A stretch of DNA of 64,000 bases from Diadema setosum (GCA_033980235.1 CM067072.1:28673559-28737558); one strand, 5' to 3'. Positions 1 to 12,351 are shown, counted from the first letter of the stretch. Notes: generated by a model from the sequence alone, not told the origin. Made by a program: numbers and translations.

Positions 1-3000
1 TTACGTCTTAACAAGATTGTAACTTACTATGAGGTCTCCGCGCTCCGTTGGTGGTGTTAGCGTATTAATATGCAGATGCAGGTGACTCTAGGCGAGAAAG
101 ACGGGGTACCCGGTAGGATGGGTGCAAGATCACCAGCACAAATTGTATGATAGAGGTAATACACAAATTTAACACACATACAGTCACGCAGTATGCTACA
201 TTGAATGTTACAAGCATGACAAGATCATGCACCCAACACGCACACAGTCACACTGTAATACAACATGTTATTGAGATCTAACACCAAACACACATTTTAT
301 GCAGGATTATGTATTCGTGGTCATACAACCAATACACACTCACAGTTACGCCGTATATCAAAAAGGTCATACCCCCAACACACAAGCGATGACACTATAC
401 ACACAGGGTACATTAATCTATGCATAACATAATGATACACCAAACATATGCACAGAAAACACATCAACTCCGAGTCTGAAGAGGAGATAACTTGCAAAGT
501 ATACGCGTGATCGTCACTTTCCTGCGTTCTTTTTTAAAGAACAAATGCGAAATCGCTGTCTTTGTTCCTCCAAAGTTGCTTCACCCTAGAAGTCTGAAGT
601 TAATGCACAGTTTCATTGAACCCGATGAGTTCAGAAGTAAGAAATAAAGATTAAGAAAGACGCACCATCATTACGACGCACTTAAGAGAAATCCTGTTGA
701 CTACTAAAAGAAGCCAATGGACTTAGCAGCAAGGGGGGGGGGGTTTGAAGTCAAACGGCAAAGGAGACCCTTCAATACCAATCGCAACTACTACTACTAC
801 TACGAAGAAGAAGAAGTCAATGAGGGATTCGGACTAACTGTAATTATCCGGATGTAATCCAGGATTATCTGTCAAGATGACAACGCTACTAATCTTCGTA
901 TTCCCTTGGACGGAGAGTGTAGGGGCAGCGCAGACGACAGATTGGCGCGCACATGTACGAGTGAATTATTTACTGGTTCTCCAGAACGCGCCCGGGGCAT
1001 CCTTCAAGTACAATTTTGGCGCCAATGCTTGCCAGACCTGTCGTCTGTCTGAACCCCATTCAACTCAGTCACTACCAGCGGCAACGCCAAACTGTCATGC
1101 ACAGGATGCCAAGGTTACGATCGTGGTACTGAGAGGGTTAACTACTGCCCAACGGCGCCGCACAGCAAATCCCTCTCATTACAAAGACGAGTACTCTCTC
1201 TCACACACAAACACGCACACACACACAGCACGCACGCGCTCACACACAAGCAACACACACAAGCTGTCTAACTCTAATGACTGTCATATAAGATTGCGCT
1301 TACAACGCTTTGTATGGCTGGTAAACAAAAGGCAACAATTTCTCCTCCCCTATACAGACGGCGTGCCGGTGACTTTGGCAATATCGTTTCATGACAACTA
1401 AGATGATTCCAGCTTTACTTAAATGAAACTCAGATTGAATTGCAAATTGCACTTTGGGGAAGATATAGAGGTTTAGAATTTTGAGAAATAAGAACAAAAA
1501 TATTGTACATGTATATTACCATTGCCATCCGTATCATTAAAGCATAATAAATGTTCATTGGATTATGATGTATTGATTTCTTATAGTAAGTAACTCAGTC
1601 CAAAAAGTATGTCAGTCATGCTTAAGATAGTGTAGCGTTACTACTTACAATACCAGCATGAACATTGACGATGTAGATAAAATTTAGTCATGCATGAATA
1701 CAACATGTACGTCAGGAGTTATAAAAGTTACCTTTCAATTAATTTTCGCTTTCTTAGTTAATTGTATGTGTGTATGTGCGTGTGTATGTGTGTGCATGTT
1801 TGTGTTTCATCATGTTTGTTTCACATTCACTCTGCTATGTCTAGTAATCGTCATTTTCGAAATTTGTTTCACAGTTAAATCGACGTTTATTATACTTGTT
1901 GTGTTCAAAAGGAAACAAATTATAAGAGGAATATGATTATGTTCATAGAGGCATATCATCCATTCCCTGCTATCTACTTGTCGGATGAATATGTAATGAC
2001 AAAAAGAAGAAGAAAAAAAAACACAAGACAGCAGAGTTCACCGAGAGATGAATGAAAGTTATGTTAGAGGGGAAAAATGACTACTCAGCAAGAATTTCAT
2101 GCACATCAAGTTATATGTGTATGCCTTGTTATTTATTTACGTCGCTGTGAGTGAGAGTTACAAAATAGTAATGATGTCATTCATATTCGACAATATTTAT
2201 GTCGAAGAAACCTTTTACACACACACACACACACACAAAGAAAATATACTTCTCTTCTATATATAAACCTTTTTGGCAATACATTTGCAACTACTTTTGT
2301 GGAATTTCGCGGTTATAGTCAGTGGATTCAACCAAAGTCGTAAATGGAAAGAGATTTTACAGACAAGAATCTCGTGCTGTTGTCATGCCAACCTGCCCGA
2401 TAATGGGACGCAGTTCAATGACATTCTTTCGTTGATTCAGAGAAAAATTAATGATCGAGGCGACAAAACTCTGTGCCTTCAGTGACGAAACCGCTATGCA
2501 AGGCATCCTTGAAGAAAGAATAAATAAACGTGTTATCGAAGAATAACGATTCATAGCCAGGATTGGAATCAAACGAAACAAAACAAACAAACTCTTTCAA
2601 CAAAAGATATAGGGACGTGGGGTGATGGACAATTATTCAACATTTCCCGAAGAAAATCGAGGTAACAAGTGAAAAGAAGCATAGAAAATTTTGCAAATAT
2701 TCATTCAAGGTGCGTCTTCGCTGAAAAGCAGTTACGGTCGATCGGCACGGTATGAATGAAATAAATCAAAGTATACCTTGGCTATCAACTAATCACAGTA
2801 TTGTAAATTTACGTGACGTTACAGTCCCTGAATACTTTCCCGAAAATGCAGCGTTACGTGGAAATGAAACAAGGTTATGCGTGTCTATAGTTGCTGATGT
2901 GTACCGGTATGTACATTGTGTGTGTGAAATGTGCCGCGTAAAGACAATAAGTTGTCAATCATTCGTTGATAGTTAAGCTCCTCCTTCGTAAGAAAAAGAA

Positions 3001-3100
3001 GAAAAAAAAAAAGGGGGGGGGGCTCTTTCCCCCTCTTTATACAAAACAAAGTTTCGGTTGTTCACCTCTCCTTGTGCAATAATAAACATAAGATGGGTTG
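1..3100. other. Non-genic upstream sequence with simple repeats
   Basis: I see no gene here. The stretch holds CA-rich microsatellites (about 1200-1260 and 2217-2237), a G run near 731-742, TAC/GAA triplets near 788-815 and a TGTG-rich patch near 1765-1800. The 174-codon open frame at 877-1401 runs through the CA repeat and has no recognisable domain, so I do not call it a gene. Confidence 0.6.
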
Positions 3101-3365
3101 GAACCACTGACCTCTACTAGTAGCAACGGCGTAAATCCATACTGAGGAGTGGGGGGGATGATCGGCGATAGTCACCATCACCACGATTACAAGCCCATAA
3201 CCGAACCGGCGAAGCCTTGAGGGGGACGGGGGGTGAGAGAAGCTTGGTAACCCCCCCCCCCCTCCCCACACACACACACACACACACACACACTTTACAG
3301 GGATCGGATGTCTCACTCTTTTGCATGAAATATAAAGTGGGAGGAGAGTGATATATTTCTGACAA

Positions 3366-6255
3366 ACTGTTACAAGCGAGCTTGAAAATTTTGACATTTT
3401 ACAGTCCCAAAACTGCAGTTTGTGACTGTATTTTGTCCGCTTTGGAAATTAAGGGGGGGGGGGGGGCACCGGGTGAAACTGCCGGCAATTACTGACAGCA
3501 ACATCAAGACAATGGCACAACAAATTAAATGCGAGCGAGCGAAGCGAGCGAGCTTGAAAATTTTGACATTTTACAGTAAAAAAAACCTCCCGTTTTGGGC
3601 TGTATTTTTTCGCTTTGGAAATTAAGGGGGGCGCACAGGGCGCAACTGCTGGCAGTTCGTACTGGCAGCAACATCAGGAGAATGGCATAACGATTAAATG
3701 CGAGCGAGCAAAGCGAGTGAGCTTGAAAATTTTGACATTTTACAGTCCCAAAACTGCCGTCTGTAGCTTTATTTTTAGCTTTGGAAATTAAGGGGGAGCA
3801 CCGGGCGAAAACTGCTGGCAATTACTGGCAGCAACATCAGGAGAATGGCATAATGATTGAGCGAGTGAGCGGAGCGAGCGAGCTTCAAAATTTTGACTTA
3901 TTACAGTCCCAAAACTGCCGTTTGTAGCTTTATTTTTAGCTTTGGAAATTAAGGGGGGCACCGGGTGAAACTGCTGGCAATTACTGACAGCAACATCAAG
4001 AGAATGGCATAACAATAAAATGCGAGCGAGCGAAGCGAGCGAGCTTGAAAATTTTGGCATTTTACATTTAAAAAACATGCCGTTTTGGGCTGTATTTTTT
4101 CTCTTTGGAAATTAAGGGGGCGCACAGGGCGCAACTGCTGGCAGTTCGTACTGGCAGCAACATCAGGAGAATGGCATAACGATTAAATGCGAGCGAGCGA
4201 AGCGAGTGAGCTTGAAAATTTTGACATTTTACAGTCCCCCAAACTGTCGTTTGTGGCTGTATTTTTTCGCTTTGGAAATTAAGGGGAAGCACCGGGCGAA
4301 AACTGCTGGCAATGCTGGCAGCAACATCAGGAGAATGGCATACTGATTAAATGCGAGCGAGCGAAGCGAGCGAGCTTCAAAATTTTGACTTATTACAGTC
4401 CCAAAACTGCCGTTTGTAGCTATATTTTTCGCTTTGGAAATTAAGTGGGGAGCACCTGGTGAAAACTGCTGGCAATAACTGGCAGCAACATCAGGAGAAT
4501 GGCATAATGATTAAATGCGAGCGAGCGAAGCGAGCGAGCTTCAAAATTTTGACTTATTACAGTCCCAAAACTGCCGTTTGTAGCTATATTTTTCGCTTTG
4601 GAAATTAAGGGGGGGGGGAGCACCGGGCGAAAACTGCTGGCAATAACTGGCAGCAACATCAGGAGAATGGCATAATGATTAAATGCGAGTGAGTGAAGCG
4701 AGCTTCAATATTTTGACATCTTACAGTCCCAAAACTGCCGTTTGTAGCTTTGTTTTTCGCTGTGGAGATTAAGGGGGAGCACCGGGCGAAAACTGCTGGC
4801 AATTTACTAGCAGCAACATCAAAAGAATGGCATAACAATAAAATGCGAGCGAGCGAAGCGAGCGAGCTTGAAAATTTTGGCATTTTACAGAAAAAAAAAA
4901 CTGCCGTTTTGGGCTGTATTTTTTCGCTTTGGAAATTAAGGGGGCGCACAGGGCGCAACTGCTGGCAATTCGTACTGGCAGCAACATCAGGAGAATGGCA
5001 TAACGATGAAATGCGAGCGAGCGAAGCGAGTGAGCTTGAAAATTTTTACATTTTACAGTCCCCCAAACTGTCGTTTGTGGCTGTATTTTGTCGCTTTGGA
5101 AATTAAGGGGGGAGCACCGGGCGAAAACTGCTGGCAATTACTGGCAGCAACATCAGGAGAATGGCATAATGATTAAATGCGAGCGAGCGAAGCGAGCAAG
5201 CTTCAAAATTTTGACTTATTACAGTCCCAAAACTGCCGTTTGTAGCTATATTTTTCGCTTTGGAAATTAAGGTGGGGGGGGGGGGGGAGCACCGGGCGAA
5301 AACTGCTGGCAATAACTGGCAGCAACATCAGGAGAATGGCATAATGATTAAATGCGAGTGAGTGAAGCGAGCTTCAAAATTTTGACATCTTACAGTCCCA
5401 AAACTGCCGTTTGTAGCTATGTTTTTCGCTGTGGAGATTAAGGGGGGAGCACCGGGCGAAAACTGCTGGCAATTTACTGGCAGCAACATCATGAGAATGG
5501 CATAATGATTAAATGCGAGTGTGCGAAGCGAGAGAGCTTGAAAATTTTGACATCTTACAGTCCCCAAAACTGCAATTTGTAGCTATATTTTTCGCTTTGG
5601 AAATTAAAGGGGACGCACCGGGCACAACTGCTGTCAATCACTGGCAGCAACATCAGGAGAATGCCATAGCGATTAAATGCGAGCGAGCGGAGCAAGCGAG
5701 CCTTAAAATTTTGACATTAAAAAATTTGCAATCCCAGAAAATGTCGTTTGTAGCTGTATTTTTTCGCTTTGGAAATTAAGGGGAGGCACACCGGGCGAAA
5801 ACTGCTGGCAATTACTGGCAGCAACATCAGAAGAATGGCATAATGATTAAATCCGAGCGAGCGGAGCGAGCGAGCTTCAAAATTTCGACTTATTACAGTC
5901 CCAAAACTGCCGTTTGTAGCTTTATTTTTAGCTTTGGAAATTAAGGGGGAGCACCGGGCGAAAACTGCTGGCAATTTATGGCAGCAACATCATGAGAATG
6001 GCATAATGATTAAATGCGAGTGTGCGAAGCGAGCGAGCTTGTTACAGTCCCCAAAACTGCCATTTGTAGCTATATTTTTTGCTTTGGAGATTAGGGGGGG
6101 GGGCGCATCGGGCGCAACTGCTGTCAATCACTGGTAGCAACATCAGGGGAATGGCTTAGCGCTTAAATGCGAGCGAGCGGAGCGAGCGAGCTTTAAAATT
6201 TTGACATTTTACACCCCAAAAACTGCCGTTTTTAGCTATATTTTTGCGATTTGGT
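3366..6255. repeat. Satellite array, about 18 units of ~165 bp
   Basis: Each unit has a GCGAGCGAGCGAAGCGAGCG block, then GCTTGAAAATTTTGACATTT, a segment like CAAAACTGCCGTTTGTAGC, a TTTGGAAATTAAGG anchor running into G bases, and an ACTGGCAGCAACATCAGGAG block. The TTTGGAAATT anchor (or its TGTGGAGATT variant) occurs at 3441, 3614, 3780, 3941, 4104, 4271, 4433, 4597, 4761, 4928, 5095, 5259, 5430, 5596, 5768, 5933 and 6083, with a degenerate one near 6250. Spacing is 150-173 bp. Open frames run through several units on both strands, but these are by-products of the repeat. A related GCGAGCGAAGCGAGCGAGCG piece lies alone near 6884-6910. Unit types recur in a higher-order pattern. Confidence 0.95.
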
Positions 6256-6256
6256 T

Positions 6257-6309
6257 TGTCCCATACTTTTATGGGGGAACCATCCCCCCCCCCCCCATTG
6301 ACGCCTCTG
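6257..6309 (-). repeat. G-rich repeat head, CAGAGGCGTCAAT type
   Basis: Read on the minus strand, this begins CAGAGGCGTCAATGG, continues as a G run and then GATGG with a short hairpin-like GTTCCCCCAT. It shares the CAnnGGCGTnnA start and the G-run/GATGG layout with the ends at 3124, 6632 and 7144. It marks the right edge of the satellite array. Confidence 0.45.
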
Positions 6310-6559
6310 CATATGAGGGAGCTTTTGTTAAGTGAAAGATAATGCTGCACACTCTTTGACAAATTAGGGAAATATACGTCAATCTCAACAGTGTATACTT
6401 ATCGAAAGGGATCCAGTATAGCGGAGCTTTTGCATGTTGATGATTGCAATTCAACGATTTGGTGCATAGTTCTGGCGGTATTTGGACAATAATTCCATTA
6501 AGAAAGTTCGAAATTTGTCCTCATCTCGGAAATTGCTTGGGGGATAAATGATTTGCCTG

Positions 6560-6632
6560 CCTAAACACTTTCGTAGGGGCGGGGCAAATGCCCTTTGCCC
6601 CCCCCCCCCCCGAGATATTTTCGACGCCCCTG
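6560..6632 (-). repeat. G-rich repeat head, CAGGGGCGTCG type
   Basis: Read on the minus strand, it begins CAGGGGCGTCGAAAATATCT, then a G run of about 14, then GGGCATTTGCCC, a perfect 12-bp palindrome. The terminus resembles hAT-type ends. No matching opposite end was found for this copy. Confidence 0.45.
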
Positions 6633-7049
6633 ATCTTCCCTATGGGTATACCCATAGATGTATCATGACTGAATTATCAGTCACTGTTGTTCCTCATGAA
6701 TGATTCAGGAAATGGAGGGGGTTTGATATGGCAATATAGTTTTGTTATTGTTTGTTTGTTTGTTTTCGTACATATTTTGCAGATGGTCCCAAGTTACTCT
6801 CGTCTTAGCATGTTTACATGTAGGCCTACACTATTTGACGTTGTCAACGTCTGAGCCATACCTTACAGTGTATGTCCATGTCCGCGAGCGAGCGAAGCGA
6901 GCGAGCGCTTGAGAAAATTATGCATTCGATTTCCTACAAGATAGAATACTGTTCAGCTCTGTTACCTGTCTGAAGGCCGGCGTACAAACGTCATGCAATA
7001 TGCCAAAATTGATACAATCACATTTCTGCTTCCTCCATTTTTTTTTCTT

Positions 7050-7144
7050 CAAAATTCAGGGGGGGATATTTGTACAGGCCATCCCCCCCTCCTCCATTTC
7101 AGGGGGGATATATCCCCCCCATCCCCCCGGGATTTACGCCCATG
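7050..7144 (-). repeat. G-rich repeat head, CATGGGCGTAAATCC type
   Basis: Read on the minus strand, it starts CATGGGCGTAAATCCCGG and then repeats a GGGGGGAT motif four times at irregular spacing. It is the right-hand partner of the inverted sequence starting at 3124. The octamer ACTAGTAG follows directly at 7145-7152. Confidence 0.5.
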
Positions 7145-7337
7145 ACTAGTAGACGCCAGTGGTTGAAACTCTCAAAATATCCACTGATTTGGCAGATATA
7201 CGATATACAGTCAGTGATTGTCACTGGTTGGATTCCACATGAATTAATGATATGGCAATTCATGCATCTGATGTATGACGTGGACTTCCCAATGTATTTT
7301 ACCATGCGATCCTTTTAAGCTCAGCTCCGATTTGGCT

Positions 7338-7339
<2 letters not shown>

Positions 7340-7389
<50 letters not shown>
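7340..7389. repeat. Poly-T tract, 50 nt
   Basis: An uninterrupted run of 50 T. It could be the poly-A tail of a retroposon inserted in minus orientation, but I recognise no retroposon body beside it. Confidence 0.9.
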
Positions 7390-7392
<3 letters not shown>

Positions 7393-8526
7393 GGAAAGTC
7401 AGTGAGCGGGCAAATATTGCTATTCCCTAAAAAGTCAAACAACAACAAGTAGAATTGAGGATAAGACTTGAACGTTTTAAAGACAGTTATTTCAATAAAA
7501 TTATCAATTCTATTGTTTCATATTTCAATTGTAGAAGCAATTTTTTTTTTTTCAACTGGTATATTATAATCTTCCCTGTTAATGAGATTTTCGAACACAA
7601 TATGCACTATGGTTCCGGTGACATGACTGCGGTTTACAACGACTGTTCTTGAAAAACAAATACATTTTGCATCTCGCTGTCTGCTTAACATAACAACTTC
7701 CCGTTTCTGCAAAATGGATTCCCTGGCAGTAGTATCAAACTGAGTATTTGGTGTAAGGAAAAGAAGCTCATAGCAAAACTTCATGCAAAATTTGGATTCA
7801 CACAACGTTTTTCTAACAAGCAGAAAGTTTCTCATTTCAGAAAGTTTGCCTGAAATAGCAGCAACTATTGCCAGCGAAGTGAATCGCGAGCGTTGAAATG
7901 TATCTAGTAAGTAGGCCTATAGGCTAATAGTAGCTTGTTACAAACACGAAATGTATTCATACACATAATGTGGATATTACTGAACCGGCTTTTTATAGCT
8001 CTTAAGCCGGAATTTCCTTCGCATGTATATAGAAGTTTCCGTTGGTTTAGTCAAGGTCGGAATCATCACTGAAACATTATATTTTTTTTTAACGGAAATA
8101 CGCAATAAGTATGCAACAAGGCTAATTGTCTAGTCAATTGTTTTAAACGGTTACAATGATCTGCCCGTCATGATGCGATTCAGGTTAGGCCTATATATCT
8201 ATGCAGAAAATATTTATAAATTAGGCCATTCGTAAAAGTTTCTTACCTAGGAAGAAATGTTTAGCTCCACCATTGATGGATGGAAGAAGAAAGGGGACGG
8301 ATTAGAAACTTGTGAAACTCTCTTCCCAAGTCTTCACTTCTGTATAGCCGTAAGCCGTGGTTCGAATACACTGTATAAAATAAATTTTATGATCATAAAT
8401 ATATGTTTATATATAATGATGAAGACGATGCTGATGATCATAATATTCATAATAATGATAACAATTATTATTACTATTATATCTATCTATATACATATAA
8501 ATATATATAATATATATAGATATAGG

Positions 8527-8562
8527 TGTGTGTGTGTGTGTGTGTGTGTGCGTGTGTGTGTA
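8527..8562. repeat. (GT)n microsatellite
   Basis: A GT repeat with one GC interruption. It follows an imperfect ATA/TAT-rich stretch (8440-8525). Confidence 0.85.
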
Positions 8563-9776
8563 TCTTTTGAAGGACATGCTTTGCAGCACAAGACATTTTA
8601 CCCAGACGATTGATCAACAAGTTTAAACGGGTATCAATTAATGGTCCTGATGGGGTATATGGTGATTATCAGGGCCGTCTGGGAGGAAAGTGCTGACAAT
8701 GAAGGTACTGATCTAGTTGAACAAGCCATTACTTTTCTCATATTAACATCTTAACATCAGCCAGCGGGCAAATAACTGAATGTCGTCAACTGGGTGTTTA
8801 TATCTAACGTCTAGGACATGTACTCCATATAACATTTTTTTTTTCATTTTGTTTGCAAAGTATCATCTTTCTGCAATGCGTATAGATCATCGTCAAGACA
8901 ACGTTAATTCATCCAATGTACTTGCTGACTATTGTGGTACATTGTGATAAAGGCCACAGAATATTTCACATAATGATATACTCTTTAGACTTCTGAGGAA
9001 GTAGCAAAATCAAGAGACGAATACACGTGCTCTTCTGAGATAACAATAATGACAGAATGATGATTAATGAGGTTTTTACCCTTTACCCTTCGCTTCACCC
9101 CTTTTGAGCAGGACCGCGTATCCGAAAGGACAAATATTTATTACATAAATATATAATTTAGGAGGAGGACACAACTTTCGAGGAGTGCGTTGCGGTATCA
9201 TCAGAGCAAAGTATGTACACACCGCGGATGACTGCAGTGTTCCGCCTTTCGCGCCGCGCCTCTCAGACTTGGGGGCGCGATCGCGTGGGTGCAGACCCTT
9301 GTCGTGGCGGCTTTGGTTGCGGTAACGATCGTGACGACGCGTCGGTGTATGACACTTTTCGCTCTTTCTTTTGTGGCGAGAATGGTAATTCCCGTAAACA
9401 TTGGCCGATTTGGAGGAAGGGATCAATATTCACATTTATTGCAATTATGCAAGTGCCCGATGTATCCGCCTAAAAAAAAATGGTTTGAATTTAACAGTGG
9501 AACAATCGGCAACTCATACATCCATTCATGCAAAACGCCCGCACATATCTTTTTATTTTTTTTTTGTCGTGATTTTTGTTGATTTTATCCAAGTCATACC
9601 TACAAACAGTCTGTTCCGAGTACAAAGTTTAAAAAAATGCAAATACAATTTAGGAAAAATTAACATAATTTTGCAGTATTTACTGCAATGGTCTCTCACT
9701 TTGATAGCGACAGTAATAATAAATCAATTAGTCAAACTAACTAAACAGTACCATCGAAGCAATAATTTTTAAAATA

Positions 9777-9805
9777 TGCATTATACTCCATTTGAGTATA
9801 ATGCA
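9777..9805. repeat. Perfect 12-bp inverted repeat with 5-nt loop
   Basis: TGCATTATACTC at 9777-9788 is exactly complementary to GAGTATAATGCA at 9794-9805. Three copies of TTCCACTTG follow within about 90 bp. Function unknown. Confidence 0.8.
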
Positions 9806-10870
9806 ATAATTATATTCCACTTGATGTTGAATGTATTGACGTATTAAACCAACTTCCACTTGAATATGTAATCATATAAGTCCTTTTCCACTTGTAAGAA
9901 GATAATTATATGATATACAAAAAAGTACATTAATATACACAACTTAAGAATGAAATAATTTATCAAGGCCCTATCAGCCCCCCCCCCTCTCAGCCGAAAT
10001 ACATCTCTATCTATCATATCCTAAACAATTAATAAATTGTTTTTTTTTTTCGGAAAAATTTCTTGAACATCTTTAGGAATATTCAAACGAGCGAGTTGAT
10101 GATGTCATACCCTCACATTTTTCTTTATTTTTTTTTGTATAGAAAATGAATAAGAAATTGTGAGAGTATGGCATCGTCCACTTGCTGATTTGAACATTCA
10201 TAGCGACTGGTCAAGTATAGTCTTCCGAAATACTGTAACATTTCAGAATATCATAACTCACCTATAAATTGCTTAGCCGATTTTGATCATTTTTTTACTG
10301 GTCTGCAGGGATTTTCTTTCTCTTTCTTATAAAAATTATAAAATGGTAGGGTAGATTTTTTTTTCTTTATTATTTGTTTTTAAATTTGCTTTTTAAATCT
10401 CAAAGCAGATTTTCTCGAAATGTGTCTACCGGCAGCATTTGGCTGCCGGCTTTCTTTCCACTTCTATGGTATATATAGGATCGGGAAATAAGGTGAAACA
10501 AAATATATACTTCACTGGAAAGCGAATAAGTGTCTGATGAATGCAAAACTACCCAAAACCAGAAAATCAATGTTCGGCAACTTTGCCAAGTTTTCCTGGT
10601 GGCCTGTCATTCAGGCTATAAGCTGCTGGGATTGTAATTACAAACAGGAGGTCAAACGTTAGTTATGTATATAGGCCTATACATCACTTCTTGCTCATCG
10701 CATAGAATACCAAAAACCCACAGCATGCTATCTTTCCACAGCATCACACAATACGGGATTGTGCAAAGATATCTATTGCCAATAGTTCAAATATGAAATT
10801 ACAATTTCGTTACCCATTTGAAACACTCTAACTTCCTTAGAATGGAAGTCAATCTATAAGACTGTGGTAA

Positions 10871-10958
10871 GGGACCAACCCAAAATTAGATTATGAAAAA
10901 AAAAAAGACTTCTAAATCTATTAGATTGAGATTTTCAATCTAATTTTGGATTGGTCCC
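10871..10958. mobile_element. 88-bp inverted-repeat element, 22-bp arms
   Basis: The arms at 10871-10892 and 10937-10958 both read GGGACCAA-C/T-CCAAAATTAGATT towards the centre, with one mismatch in 22. The 44-bp centre contains an A run. It looks like a small foldback or MITE remnant. No convincing target duplication is visible. Confidence 0.6.
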
Positions 10959-12134
10959 TCATCTCTATCTATACTCAGTATATATTTATGTTAGGTAATG
11001 AAGTGCTGAAAGTATTGTGCTATATTATGTAATAAAGTACCGATGAACAGTTAGTCATGTTCTTGTGTAAGGTGTAAGGCCTGTGATGTGCGGTCGACAG
11101 AACTTCCACAGTTGCAAAAAGCCGACTAGAAGCAACATGATTTCTTCAGGCTTACTGCGCTTGCGCTAATCGAGTTTTGAATCAAACGAGTACCTACTCC
11201 ATTACAATACTGTTCTGCGTGGGTAATAACTGCAATGTTTGAATTGCATGTTTCAAGACAGTAAGCTCTGGTATAATAATGAGTAGATATATATTTTGTA
11301 GAATCATTGACACAGGTATACTAGCATGTACTATACAACTATAATGTGCATATTTTGTTCATGCTTTCTTATGTGTGTTTGTTAGACGGTGTGTGTATGT
11401 AAGAGTGTGCGGTATCTTGTGAAATAGGGCCACTCTACGAAGTTCACATGACAAATCATACAATAGTTAAGTATATATCATATGGTACCGGAGTATTGCG
11501 GACTTCTTAAAAGCTCTTTGTATATACACACTGGATATTCATTGCGTTCCACGTGGTCCCTAAAAAACACTCGAGACATAGTAAAAGATAAAGAACGACT
11601 GACCGATGTGACGGTTTTTACAAGCTGATCGTCCCAGACAACTTTCACCCAAACACATGGAATAAGATTAAATGAAATGTCTTTAATAACATTGAATTCT
11701 ATACCACCAATTCAGAGCACAGAGCACTGCCAATTAAAAACACTATAGGTAGTGCTAATACCAGTCCTATAGAGAAAGACGCCGTGTAACATTGCGTCGG
11801 GTTCTGTTTTCCAGATTTTTTTAAACGTTCCATTTTGAAAAGCGCATGATCATTTTAAACGTTTGGTATTCATTTTTATGTTTTCATTTAAACATAATAA
11901 TAAAAATAGAATTAGCATAGAACCAAGTCCGTTTAACTCAGATCAATCATACCAGAAACATTATGGAAAAAAAATCTATATGAGGGGTGAAGAAAATGTG
12001 AAGTTTAAGTGCATTCAGTCCCGTCTCTGAAACACGAGTAGGGCAATTACACGGAGAAACGCGTGACTTTGGGGTGATAATTGCTATCGCTTTTCACCCT
12101 TTTTATGACTAACAGATGTTTAATTGCCCTTAGA

Positions 12135-12351
12135 ATGGGAGCAGTTGATCGACAGAGCTGCTGATTGGTTCGTGCGCGTGGGCGACCCTTGTCGTCGACA
12201 CTTGACCTGGGTCAACATTATTTTCCCCCCATTTGCACACCGAGCAAAGTTTGTGGAACAACATAAAGACAGACAGTCATATTTTATTCTCACGAAGAAT
12301 CACGCTCGAGCAGAATTTACTACGCGGTTTCGATCCGAACAAGAAGTCATT
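12135..12351 (+). other. Open segment bounded by splice-like signals (possible exon)
   Basis: A 72-codon open stretch lies between CCCTTAG and ATT|GTGAGT. It carries a run such as RAADWFVRVGDPCRRHLTWV, and its CpG and base composition differ from the AT-rich surroundings. I recognise no domain. It could be an upstream untranslated exon, an exon of an unknown gene or coincidence. It is not part of the ADAMTS reading frame, because the start codon at 22094 has an in-frame stop just before it. Confidence 0.15.

Larger units (their letters stand above)
3124..7144. mobile_element. Candidate composite hAT-like non-autonomous element carrying a satellite array
   Basis: The left end reads CAACGGCGTAAATCC (from 3124). 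The right end, read on the minus strand, is CATGGGCGTAAATCC (to 7144). Both lead into G runs followed by GATGR. The octamer ACTAGTAG lies immediately outside both ends (3116-3123 and 7145-7152), as an 8-bp target duplication would. CAnnGGCG-type ends with 8-bp duplications are typical of hAT transposons. One complication: the inverted similarity continues outward past the octamer (AACCACTG at about 3102-3109, CAGTGGTT at about 7157-7164), and CTACTAGTAG is itself a palindrome. The true ends may therefore lie further out, or two inverted copies of a dispersed repeat may bracket the array. I see no transposase. Confidence 0.45.

Noticed and set aside
877..1401. 174-codon open frame
   Set aside because: It runs through a CA microsatellite (HTNTHTHTA translation), has no domain and no splice or codon-use support.
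3267..3293. CRISPR-like or regulatory reading of short regular repeats such as the CA tract
   Set aside because: These are ordinary microsatellites. No repeat-spacer structure exists anywhere in the window.
3525..5974. Many 60-120 codon open frames on both strands
   Set aside because: They are translations of the ~165-bp satellite, and the same peptide words recur in every unit.
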